Shown: positions 29,098 through 37,931 of the stretch, piece after piece
Numbering within the stretch: position 1 is the first letter of the stretch
How the letters are laid out: the number at the start of each line of letters is the position of its first letter
Translations under genes and position numbers: made by a program
Source: Flammeovirga sp. OC4
GTDB lineage: Bacteria > Bacteroidota > Bacteroidia > Cytophagales > Flammeovirgaceae
Reading direction: 5' to 3'
DNA: 64,000 nucleotides
Assembly: GCF_000812565.1 (NCBI RefSeq)
Contig: NZ_JTAM01000006.1
Coordinates: 62,001-126,000 of the forward strand
The notes under the pieces: generated by a model
Database searches by the model: none
Seen by the model: the letters and a program-made list of their open reading frames with translations, nothing else
Told to the model about the DNA's origin: nothing

Positions 29098-29228
29098 GTT
29101 TGTTTGATTACTGCTAGCGTATACCCAATTTGTTGTTAATAAAAAGAGGCAGTTAATTATTAGTAGTAATATGTTTCCGATAGTAATTGTACAATTAGTA
29201 TTATATATTGTATAATTATATTAATATT

Positions 29229-29273
29229 TTTTTGTAAAAAAAAAAGATCGGGTATTTTTTTTTACCCAATCTT
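29229..29273 (-). terminator. Terminator of ruvB (minus strand)
   Basis: An 11-bp stem with one wobble pair, AAGATCGGGTA (29244-29254) with TACCCAATCTT (29263-29273), followed on the minus strand by a long T-run. Confidence 0.8.
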
Positions 29274-29303
29274 CTTATTTCTTAACAATGATGAGTTTTG
29301 TTA

Positions 29304-30335
29304 CTAAAACAAGGTGTTTTGAGTACCATCTGATGGAGGTGCCATACCTAAATGTTCATAGGCTTTTAACGTAACTTCTCTGCCCCTTGAAGTTCTTTTG
29401 ATGAACCCTTCTTGAATTAAAAATGGCTCATAAACTTCTTCAATTGTTTCAGCTTCGTCTCCGCAAGCAGTGGCAATTGTAGTGATACCTACCGGGCCAC
29501 CCTTGAACTTTTCAATGATTGTAGATAAAATGCGATTATCCATTTCATCTAATCCGCCTTGGTCTACATTGAGAGCACCAAGTGCCATTTTTGCAATGTC
29601 CAACGTGATGGTTCCATCCCCTTTAATTTCTGCGAAATCACGAGTTCTTCTCAACAAGTTATTGGCAATACGTGGTGTACCTCTGCTTCTTCTTGCAATC
29701 TCAAAAGCAGCGTCATCATTGATTGGTGTTTCTAATATATTTGAAGATCTTTTTACAATGGAAGTCAGCAATTTAGAATCATAGTACTGCAACCTTGCAT
29801 TAATGCCAAATCGAGCTCTTAAAGGTGCCGTTAGAAGGCCAGATCTTGTTGTTGCTCCAATCAGTGTAAAAGGATTTAGGTCAATTTGAATTGTCCTAGC
29901 GTTTGGACCAGAATCAAGCATAATATCAATCCTAAAATCCTCCATAGCAGAATACAAATATTCTTCTACAACCGGATTCAAACGATGTATTTCATCAATA
30001 AACAAAACATCATTGTCTTCTAGATTGGTAAGAAGTCCAGCCAAATCACTTGGTTTTTCTAATACCGGACCTGATGTGATTTTGATTTCGGCTTCCATTT
30101 CATTGGCAATGATATTGGAGAGCGTCGTCTTACCCAATCCTGGAGGGCCATGTAATAAGACATGATCTAAAGGTTCGCTCCTTTTTTTGGCTGCAAGAAC
30201 AAATATTTCTAAGTTTTCAACAATTTTTTGTTGACCGGTGAAGTCATCAAATGAGAGAGGTCTTAATGCTCTTTCAACATCCCTTTCTGCATCTGAAAAT
30301 CCTTCATTATCTCCTTTTAAGTAATCTTCTCTCAT
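29304..30335 (-). CDS. ruvB: Holliday junction branch migration helicase RuvB
   Basis: A 343-residue AAA+ motor that drives RuvA-bound Holliday junctions. Walker A is GPPGLGKT (63-70), Walker B is [11 protein letters not shown], sensor 1 is GATTRSGLL, and the Arg-rich sensor 2 region [18 protein letters not shown] precedes the winged-helix domain ([17 protein letters not shown] onward). ruvA and ruvC are not adjacent. It is divergent from the M16 peptidase gene across 226 bases. Confidence 0.97.
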   Translation of the reverse strand: MREDYLKGDNEGFSDAERDVERALRPLSFDDFTGQQKIVENLEIFVLAAKKRSEPLDHVLLHGPPGLGKTTLSNIIANEMEAEIKITSGPVLEKPSDLAGLLTNLEDNDVLFIDEIHRLNPVVEEYLYSAMEDFRIDIMLDSGPNARTIQIDLNPFTLIGATTRSGLLTAPLRARFGINARLQYYDSKLLTSIVKRSSNILETPINDDAAFEIARRSRGTPRIANNLLRRTRDFAEIKGDGTITLDIAKMALGALNVDQGGLDEMDNRILSTIIEKFKGGPVGITTIATACGDEAETIEEVYEPFLIQEGFIKRTSRGREVTLKAYEHLGMAPPSDGTQNTLF

Positions 30336-30507
30336 TATTAGTGAAAAAACTTTCTTTGATGTTTTTCTTTGGTGAAATCGACTTTTAGTGAATAAAAATA
30401 CATGATTTCCATTGTTAAGAGCATGTTTAATGCATTATTTCTAACGACAAGCATTGATAAAAACAAACTCTAAAACAAAGTTACTAAAATGTTTGCTCTA
30501 ATTTGAA

Positions 30508-30538
30508 TTTGGAAAGTGGTATAGGTCTGCTAACTTTA
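30508..30538 (+). promoter_or_regulatory. Promoter of the M16-porQ operon
   Basis: TTTG (30508-30511), exactly 19 bases, then TAACTTTA (30531-30538), one base off TAnnTTTG. It lies 23 bases before the ATG at 30562 in the divergent gap with ruvB. Confidence 0.6.
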
Positions 30539-30561
30539 TATACTTATTATAAAATAACACA

Positions 30562-31800
30562 ATGATAAAGTTCTCAGCGTTCGAATTGGATAACGGCTTG
30601 AAAGTATATGTTCATGAAGATCATAATATCGCTTCTGCTGTTTTAAATATAATGTATGATGTGGGGTCGAGAGATGAGGATCCAGAAAAAACAGGCTTTG
30701 CTCATTTATTTGAGCATTTAATGTTTGGAGGATCGGTCAATATTCCTTCTTATGATACTCCCCTTCAGAAAGTTGGGGGAACTAATAATGCATTTACATC
30801 ACCAGATATAACAAACTATTATATCACTTTACCAGCTCAAAACCTGGAAACTGCTTTTTGGTTGGAAGCTGATAGAATGTTGAGTTTATCGTTTGATCCT
30901 AATGTACTAGAAGTACAACGTAAAGTAGTAATTGAAGAATACAAACAGCGTTATATTAATCAACCTTACGGAGATGTTTGGCATCACTTGAGAGCACTTG
31001 CTTATAAAGAACATTCCTATCGATGGCCTACAATTGGAAGAGAAATTAAGCATATTGAAGAGGCTACAATGGAAGATGTAAAGGCATTTTTTCAAAAATA
31101 TTATGTACCTTCCAATGCAGTGATGGTAGTGGCAGGAAACGTGAAGTTGGAAGAGGTGAAACAGTTGGCAAAAAAATGGTTTGAACCTATCCCTTCAGGC
31201 CAAAAGCCGAAAAGAAATATTCCTGTTGAACCCATTCAAGAGGCTCCAAGAAGAAAGATTGTAGAGGAAAAAGTACCATTGGATGTACTTTATAAAGCGT
31301 GGCACATGGAAGGAAGGTCACAAGAGGGGTATTATTCCACAGATCTAATTAGTGACCTTTTAGGTAGAGGAAAGTCTTCTTTACTTTATGAGAAATTGGT
31401 AAAAGACACGAAAGTCTTTTCTGGTATTTCAGCATTTATTACGGGTTCATTTGAGCCGGGTTTGTTTTGTATTACTGGGAAAACAGCTGATGGAGTAGCT
31501 TTAGAAGATGCAGAAGGTGAACTTCAAAATGTGATTGATGGCTTTATCAGTTCAAAAGTGGATATCGAAAATTTAGAGAAGGTGAAGAATCAAGCAGAAT
31601 TTTCGATGACGTATGGAAAAACAGAGATTCTTCCGAGGGCCATGTCCATTGCTTACGGGGCAATGCTCGGTAACCCGAACTTGATCAATGAAGAAGAAGC
31701 GAAGCTAAGAGGGGTAACAATCGATCAAATAGAAACAAAAAAGAGCACTTTATTCAATCCGAATAATAGCTCAACATTATTTTATAAGGCAAAACGATAA
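30562..31800 (+). CDS. M16-family zinc metallopeptidase, catalytic subunit
   Basis: 412 residues with the inverted zinc motif HLFEH (residues 48-52) and the distal Glu region VQRKVVIEEYKQRY. The second half is shorter and non-catalytic. This is the active partner type of the HxxEH-less protein at 16461-17741; such pairs form closed heterodimers that degrade peptides. There is no signal peptide. The stop overlaps the porQ start (TAATG), so the two are translated together. Confidence 0.92.
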   Translation: MIKFSAFELDNGLKVYVHEDHNIASAVLNIMYDVGSRDEDPEKTGFAHLFEHLMFGGSVNIPSYDTPLQKVGGTNNAFTSPDITNYYITLPAQNLETAFWLEADRMLSLSFDPNVLEVQRKVVIEEYKQRYINQPYGDVWHHLRALAYKEHSYRWPTIGREIKHIEEATMEDVKAFFQKYYVPSNAVMVVAGNVKLEEVKQLAKKWFEPIPSGQKPKRNIPVEPIQEAPRRKIVEEKVPLDVLYKAWHMEGRSQEGYYSTDLISDLLGRGKSSLLYEKLVKDTKVFSGISAFITGSFEPGLFCITGKTADGVALEDAEGELQNVIDGFISSKVDIENLEKVKNQAEFSMTYGKTEILPRAMSIAYGAMLGNPNLINEEEAKLRGVTIDQIETKKSTLFNPNNSSTLFYKAKR

Positions 31801-32864
31801 TGAAGCAATTATCTATTTATCTGTACTTAATTTTTTTAACTTTCATTATTCCAACCCATACAACATTTGCTCAATTGGGAGGAAGTGAAACCTATAGTTT
31901 TTTAGGAGTACCTACCAATGCACGTCAAGTGGGTTTAGGAGGTTTTTTAGTGTCTTCAGGAATTGATGATCCCAATGCCATGTTTTATAACTCGGCTCTT
32001 TTAGGAGATGAATCAGTCAACAAAGTCACTTTTAATTATTTTGATTACCATACTACTGCAGGCTTAACTTCATTAGGTTATGCTCACAAAGTTGGAAAAG
32101 GAATTGTTGGAGTTGGCATGGGATATATGGGGTATGGAAGTTTTGATGGGTTTGATGATCAGGGCAATTCCACGGGAACTTACACGGCCAATGATTTCTG
32201 GTTTCAAGGAAGTTATACAAGAAGGCAAGGTGTATTCTCGATGTCTGCAAATGTGAAGTTTGCGGCCTCAACCATTGAAACTTATAAGTCAAATGCATTG
32301 ATGTTTGACTTGAATGGAGCTTTTATACACCCAACAAAAGACTTAGTTGTGGGTTTAGTAATAAAGAACGCAGGTTTTGTAATGAGGGATTATCAACCAA
32401 ATGATAATTCTGAATTACCATTTGATACTCAGTTAGGTATATCTTTTAAACCGGAAAGAATGCCAATCCGTTTTTCGATTACCTATCATCATTTGCATCA
32501 GTTTGACATTACCTATACTGACAGTTCCTTGAAAGGAGAAAAAGACGCTTTTGGCAATGATCTTTATACAGAACCGGGTTTTGCTGACAAATTGTCACGT
32601 CATTTTAGCTTTGGCGGTGAATTTGTTTTAGGAAAAGTGCTTAACCTTCGTGTCGGCTATAATGTAATGCGTAGGAAAGAAATGGTCACCCAAGGCGTGA
32701 AAGGATTAGCTGGAATGTCAGTAGGAGCATCATTGAAAATTAAAAAGCACATTGACTTTGGATATAGTGCCGCTTGGTATCACGTAGCAGGAGCAACCAA
32801 TAGTTTGACATTAGCAGTTGCCACATCAGGCTGGGATAAAAGAAAAAAGACGGTCATTGAATAG
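31800..32864 (+). CDS. porQ: Type IX secretion system protein PorQ
   Basis: A 354-residue outer membrane beta-barrel of the PorV/PorQ (FadL-like) group with a signal peptide ending TFA/Q. The start of the mature protein, GGSETYSFLGVPTNARQVGL followed by GGF, is the PorQ signature; DPNAMFYNSALL follows. In P. gingivalis PorQ belongs to the PorU-PorV-PorQ-PorZ attachment complex. porZ is not in this window. It is coupled to the M16 gene by a one-base overlap. Confidence 0.85.
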   Translation: MKQLSIYLYLIFLTFIIPTHTTFAQLGGSETYSFLGVPTNARQVGLGGFLVSSGIDDPNAMFYNSALLGDESVNKVTFNYFDYHTTAGLTSLGYAHKVGKGIVGVGMGYMGYGSFDGFDDQGNSTGTYTANDFWFQGSYTRRQGVFSMSANVKFAASTIETYKSNALMFDLNGAFIHPTKDLVVGLVIKNAGFVMRDYQPNDNSELPFDTQLGISFKPERMPIRFSITYHHLHQFDITYTDSSLKGEKDAFGNDLYTEPGFADKLSRHFSFGGEFVLGKVLNLRVGYNVMRRKEMVTQGVKGLAGMSVGASLKIKKHIDFGYSAAWYHVAGATNSLTLAVATSGWDKRKKTVIE

Positions 32865-32954
32865 GAGTAGAATAAAATTTTCTCATGAAGAGCTTCTCCG
32901 TATATTCAGAATCCATTGCTAAAAAATTGAAGTTATACAAAAGATAAACATAGC

Positions 32955-34325
32955 ATGTTAGAGAACTCATCATATTTAACCCCAAGAGAGATTGTTGCAG
33001 AATTAGACAAATACATTATCGGTCAAGACGATGCTAAAAAGAATGTAGCCATTGCTCTTAGAAATCGTTGGCGTAGAATGAACGTAGCTGGCGATATGCA
33101 AAAAGAGATCATGCCTAATAATATATTAATGATTGGTTCTACTGGTGTTGGTAAAACAGAAATTGCCCGCCGTTTAGCAAAGGTTGCAAAGGCACCATTT
33201 GTAAAAGTAGAAGCATCAAAATTTACGGAAGTTGGTTATGTTGGTAGAGATGTAGAAAGTATGGTACGCGACCTTGTGGAACAAGCCGTAACAATGGTTC
33301 GTGATCAGAAAAAAGCATTAGTAGAAGAAAAAACAGCTCAAGCAGTGGAGGATGTGATCTTAGATGCTTTGATTCCACCTTTAAAAGGAACACCTTCAAC
33401 AAATAACGGTGAGTATGTTTCTCAAGATCATGAATTGAACGAAAAGACAAGAGAGCGTTTTAGAGAAAAGTTACGTGCAGGAGAACTTGAGGAAAGAAAA
33501 ATCGATGTAACGGTAGATAAAAACGGAGGAAATCTAGGTTTTATTGGAGGATCACCGATCGATGAAGGTTCAATGATGAACATTCAAGAAATGATCAATG
33601 GTATGATGCCAAAGAAAACGAAGAAAAGAAAAATGTCAATTGCTGAGGCTCGAAAAATCCTTGTTGATCAAGAAAGTTCTAAACTGATTGATATGGATGA
33701 AGTGAAGGATGAAGCAGTTCGTTTAGCAGAAAACTCTGGTATCATCTTTATTGATGAGATTGATAAAGTAGCAAGTGGTGGCAATAAGAATGGTGCGGAT
33801 GTATCACGTCAAGGTGTACAAAGAGACTTACTTCCAATTGTAGAAGGTAGTACGGTGAACACCAAACATGGTATTGTGAAAACAGACCACATGCTTTTCG
33901 TGGCAGCAGGAGCATTCCACGTGGCTAAACCATCTGATTTGATCCCAGAATTACAAGGACGTTTCCCGATCAGAGTAGAGTTACAAAGCTTAACAGATAA
34001 AGATTTTAAAGTGATCTTAAGACAACCGAAAAATGCGTTGACTAAACAGTATGAAGCATTATTAGGTTCTGAAAATGTTCAATTATCATTTAATGAAGAT
34101 GCTTTAGATGAAATTGCACGTTTAGCTTATGAAATCAATGTTGAAGTAGAAAATATTGGAGCGAGAAGATTACACACGGTAATGTCTCACTTATTAAATG
34201 ACTTATTGTTTGATGTGCCAGATGTAATTGGTGCAAACGCTCAAATCGTAGTGACTAAAGAAATGGTCAATGAAAGACTTTCAAGTTTAGTGAAAAACAG
34301 AGACTTAAGTCAATACATTATCTAA
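32955..34325 (+). CDS. hslU: HslUV protease ATPase subunit HslU
   Basis: A 456-residue AAA+ unfoldase. Walker A is GSTGVGKT (61-68), the pore loop GYVG is at 94-97, an insertion (I) domain lies at about 110-240, Walker B is GIIFIDEIDKVA, and the C-terminus DLSQYII docks into HslV. The peptidase gene hslV is not next to it, unlike in many bacteria. Its own terminator follows. Confidence 0.95.
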   Translation: MLENSSYLTPREIVAELDKYIIGQDDAKKNVAIALRNRWRRMNVAGDMQKEIMPNNILMIGSTGVGKTEIARRLAKVAKAPFVKVEASKFTEVGYVGRDVESMVRDLVEQAVTMVRDQKKALVEEKTAQAVEDVILDALIPPLKGTPSTNNGEYVSQDHELNEKTRERFREKLRAGELEERKIDVTVDKNGGNLGFIGGSPIDEGSMMNIQEMINGMMPKKTKKRKMSIAEARKILVDQESSKLIDMDEVKDEAVRLAENSGIIFIDEIDKVASGGNKNGADVSRQGVQRDLLPIVEGSTVNTKHGIVKTDHMLFVAAGAFHVAKPSDLIPELQGRFPIRVELQSLTDKDFKVILRQPKNALTKQYEALLGSENVQLSFNEDALDEIARLAYEINVEVENIGARRLHTVMSHLLNDLLFDVPDVIGANAQIVVTKEMVNERLSSLVKNRDLSQYII

Positions 34326-34356
34326 GTCTCAAATTATAAAAGAGAATTAGAATAAT

Positions 34357-34392
34357 AAATCCCAATCTCATTCATTTGAGGTTGGGATTTTT
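34357..34392 (+). terminator. Terminator of hslU
   Basis: A 14-bp stem with one G-U pair, AAATCCCAATCTCA (34357-34370) with TGAGGTTGGGATTT (34377-34390), and a T-run. Confidence 0.85.
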
Positions 34393-34798
34393 GTGTTTTA
34401 GCGTAAATATTAAATAAATGCAATTTTTTCTTCCATCTATGTGAAGGATATTAAGATAAAATTATGTAATATTATAAAGGAAAATTAACCTTTTTTCATC
34501 TTCGATAGAAAAAGATATTACCTTCTACTAAGACTTTAAACAAAATATAGGACTGACAAAGCGTTTTTCATGAACTCTTTCTACCATCAACACTCTATTG
34601 GCAAATGACCTATTATTGATTTGAATATAAGTTTTACTTCATAGTTCAAATTTCTTAATACATCACCCTCTGATAGATGAACCTATTACTTTAAGGCATT
34701 AATATAGAAAGTGCATATCTCTTCAATAAATGAACTGAAAGCAAATTATCAAAGATGAACTTAAATGTAGACTTCTATTATTAAACCATCCTTAACTA
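34393..34798 (+). other. Upstream region of the susC operon
   Basis: About 400 AT-rich bases with no recognisable gene, tRNA or clear repeat. It must carry the promoter of the SusC operon, but no good TAnnTTTG box with a matching upstream element could be picked out. Confidence 0.4.
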
Positions 34799-37700
34799 AT
34801 GAGACTTAGAACAATCTTATGTTGCTTGCTCTCTGTATTATCGATCTCAATCTCACTGGCACAAGAAAGAGTAGTAACAGGCACAATTACTAGTGAAGGC
34901 GATCCGTTACCAGGTGTAACCGTCGTTGTCAAGGGTACAAGGCGAGGAGCAGTATCCGACGTCAATGGAAACTACAAAATAGCACTGCAGCCAAATGATA
35001 AGGTGCTTATGTACAATTTTATTGGCTTAAAATCACAAGAAGTAGAAGTAGGAAATCAATCTAAGATTGATGTAGTCATGGAATCTGATACCGAACAATT
35101 AGATGAAGTGATTGTCACTGCGAATGCCATTGAACGTGAAAAACGAACACTGGGCTATGCTGTTACTTCTGTTAAAGGCGAAGAAGTGGAACGAGTAAAG
35201 TCAACGAACTTCTTAAATTCTCTTTCAGGGAAAGTACCAGGAGTACAAATTTCTCAAGCCAGTTCTAACCCCGGTGGTTCTACCAGAATCGTCATCAGAG
35301 GTACAAACTCATTAAGTGGAGGAAATCAACCACTCATGGTGGTAGACGGAGTTCCGGTGAGTAATGCCAACGTCTCGACAGGTAGTGGAATTCAAGGAGC
35401 ATTTGATGCTGGTAATGGTGCAGGAGAAATCAATCCGGCAGATATTGCTTCTGTTACGGTATTGAAAGGAGCTTCAGCCGCGGCACTTTACGGGTCGAGA
35501 GCAGCCAACGGAGCTATTATTATTACTACCAAAAGGGGTAAGGCTTCAGAAGGACCAACCGTGAGTATTAGTTCAAGTTTTAGAGCGGAGATGCCTAACC
35601 GATTGCCTTCTTTTCAAAATGAATATGCACAAGGTTCTTATGGTAAGTACGATAAAAGATCTGAAAATGGATGGGGACCAAAAATAGACGGTCAGATTGT
35701 TCCTTCATATAATTATACCGCAGATACAGCGGATTTACCCGAAAGTCAGTGGCCTTTGGAGACATTGACTGCATATCCTGATAATGTAAAAAATTTCTAT
35801 GAAACAGGTACTTTATTTATCAATTCTATTGATGTATCGAGTGCTACAGAAAAAGGCGATTATAGACTTGGTTTTACATCAATGAACCAAAAAGGTATTG
35901 TTCCTGGAGCTGGACTAGATAGATATACATTTGCGATCAATGCAGGACAGCAGCTGAATAAAGTGATCAAATCACGTGTTGGTATTAACTATGTAAAGTC
36001 GGAGACAAGAGGATCTGTTTCTCAAGGAGGTAATTCCCCAAATGTTTTGACGACGATTATTAATGGTATCCCAAGAACGACTTCTATTCAACGCCTTCAA
36101 TTAGTCGATGGAGAACAAAATCCTATAGGTCGTTTTTCCAATAGCCCATATTGGGTAGCAGAAAAAAATGGTAATGATGTCAACCTAAATCGTTTCTTCG
36201 GTTTTGGAATGTTGGAAGCTGATGCAACAGATTGGTTAAGTTTTAGAGCAAGAGTAGGTTTAGATTATAGAGTCGATAAAAGGTTTAGAAGATCAGCTAA
36301 AGGAACATTAGGGGCCATTAATGGCTCATTTACTACAGATGATTTAGAAAATACAGAGCTGACAACTTCATTAATGGCTACTATTCAAAAAGAATTTGCA
36401 GAACGTTTTAAGTTGACGGCAATTATTGGTCATGAATATAATAACAGAACGTTTCAGAGAAGTACATTGAACGCTTCAGAACTTTCGGTCTCTAATTTAT
36501 ATGCTCCAACCAATGCCAAAAACACAACAAGTACAGCGGATTATGTGGAATCAAGACTCCTTGGTTTGTATGGAGATATTTCATTGACTTACAATAATTA
36601 TTTGACGTTGAATGTCACAATGAGAAACGATTGGTCGTCTACACTTCCTAAAAATAATAACTCTTATTTCTATCCATCAGCGAGTTTATCATTTGTATTC
36701 TCTGATGCGTTTAAAATTCATAATGATATTTTCTCATTTGGTAAGCTTCGTTTAAGTGCTGCACAAGTGGGTAATGATACTAATCCTTATCAATTGGATT
36801 ATAATTACTTTCCACTATCATCCTATTTTGGTCAGTATGGTACCACAAACAACTATCCTTTTAATGGACAAACAGCTTATTCGGCAACCAGTGTGATTCC
36901 ACCAGACAACTTGGTGCCAGAGCGTCAAAATTCATGGGAAATTGGTACAGAACTTAGTTTCTTTAATGGAAGAGTGGGAGTTGATTTTACTTACTATAAT
37001 ATAGAAACAACGAATCAGATTTTAGCTGTACCAACACCAGAATCAACAGGGTATGCTAGTAAAAGAGTCAATGCCGGCTCAGTGGCCAATCAAGGTATTG
37101 AGTTATTACTTTCATTTATTCCTGTACAGACAAAATCATTTGAATGGACTTCTCAGATCAATTTTACTAAAAATGAGAATGAGGTAACTGAGTTAACAGA
37201 AGGTTTAGAAAAACTTCAGATAGCATCAGGTTTTAATGGTGTTTCTGTTGAAGCTGTTCCTGGAGAGTCACTTCAATTACAAGGTGTAGGGTTTAAGAGA
37301 TCAGAGACAGGTGAAATTCTAGTTGATCCAAAAACAGGTCTTAGAATGCAAGGTGATGAACAAACCTTTGGTGAAATACAGCCTGATTTTCTTTTAGGCT
37401 TCCAAAATAGCTTTACATATAAGGGGGTTACATTAAACTTTTTAATTGATTGGAATCAAGGAGGTAAAATGGTTTCAAGAACAGTTGGAGACTTAAGGTT
37501 TTATGGTTTAGCAGAAGAAACTGCTGTAAATAGAGAGCAAGTATTTATTGATAAAAACGCTTATATCGAAAATGGGGATGGATCAGTGAAACCGAATGAT
37601 ATTGCCGTAACACATCAAGATTATTGGCAAGCGTACGCTACAAGTGGTATAGCAGAAGGTGCTGTATTCAATAAAACGTATGTCAAACTTCGTGAGGTGA

Positions 37701-37927
37701 GTTTATCTTATGCATTACCCAAAACGCTTTTAAAGAAAACAGGCTTTATTAAGAGTGTTGCAGTAGGTTTTGAAGCTAGAAACCTTTGGCTCATCTATAG
37801 TGAAATTCCTCATATAGACCCAGAAACCAGTTTGTTCCAGGCAGCAAGTGATGCTTCGGGAGCGGTGGAAATGGGTAGTTTGCCTTCTACGAGAAGTTTT
37901 GGTGGTAATCTTAAATTAGTATTCTAG
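34799..37927 (+). CDS. SusC/RagA-family TonB-dependent outer membrane transporter
   Basis: 1042 residues: a signal peptide (to about 22), a carboxypeptidase-like regulatory domain (about 24-100, GTITSEGDPLPGVTVVVKGT), a plug (about 110-245, with the SusC box RIVIRGTNSLSGGNQPLMVV and AALYGSRAANGAIIITTK) and a 22-strand barrel. There is no N-terminal STN domain, so ECF/FecR signalling is unlikely. With SusD it forms a bin-shaped importer of oligomers. Co-transcription with a secreted protease suggests peptides, as for RagAB, rather than glycans. Confidence 0.94.
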   Translation: MRLRTILCCLLSVLSISISLAQERVVTGTITSEGDPLPGVTVVVKGTRRGAVSDVNGNYKIALQPNDKVLMYNFIGLKSQEVEVGNQSKIDVVMESDTEQLDEVIVTANAIEREKRTLGYAVTSVKGEEVERVKSTNFLNSLSGKVPGVQISQASSNPGGSTRIVIRGTNSLSGGNQPLMVVDGVPVSNANVSTGSGIQGAFDAGNGAGEINPADIASVTVLKGASAAALYGSRAANGAIIITTKRGKASEGPTVSISSSFRAEMPNRLPSFQNEYAQGSYGKYDKRSENGWGPKIDGQIVPSYNYTADTADLPESQWPLETLTAYPDNVKNFYETGTLFINSIDVSSATEKGDYRLGFTSMNQKGIVPGAGLDRYTFAINAGQQLNKVIKSRVGINYVKSETRGSVSQGGNSPNVLTTIINGIPRTTSIQRLQLVDGEQNPIGRFSNSPYWVAEKNGNDVNLNRFFGFGMLEADATDWLSFRARVGLDYRVDKRFRRSAKGTLGAINGSFTTDDLENTELTTSLMATIQKEFAERFKLTAIIGHEYNNRTFQRSTLNASELSVSNLYAPTNAKNTTSTADYVESRLLGLYGDISLTYNNYLTLNVTMRNDWSSTLPKNNNSYFYPSASLSFVFSDAFKIHNDIFSFGKLRLSAAQVGNDTNPYQLDYNYFPLSSYFGQYGTTNNYPFNGQTAYSATSVIPPDNLVPERQNSWEIGTELSFFNGRVGVDFTYYNIETTNQILAVPTPESTGYASKRVNAGSVANQGIELLLSFIPVQTKSFEWTSQINFTKNENEVTELTEGLEKLQIASGFNGVSVEAVPGESLQLQGVGFKRSETGEILVDPKTGLRMQGDEQTFGEIQPDFLLGFQNSFTYKGVTLNFLIDWNQGGKMVSRTVGDLRFYGLAEETAVNREQVFIDKNAYIENGDGSVKPNDIAVTHQDYWQAYATSGIAEGAVFNKTYVKLREVSLSYALPKTLLKKTGFIKSVAVGFEARNLWLIYSEIPHIDPETSLFQAASDASGAVEMGSLPSTRSFGGNLKLVF

Positions 37928-37931
37928 AACA

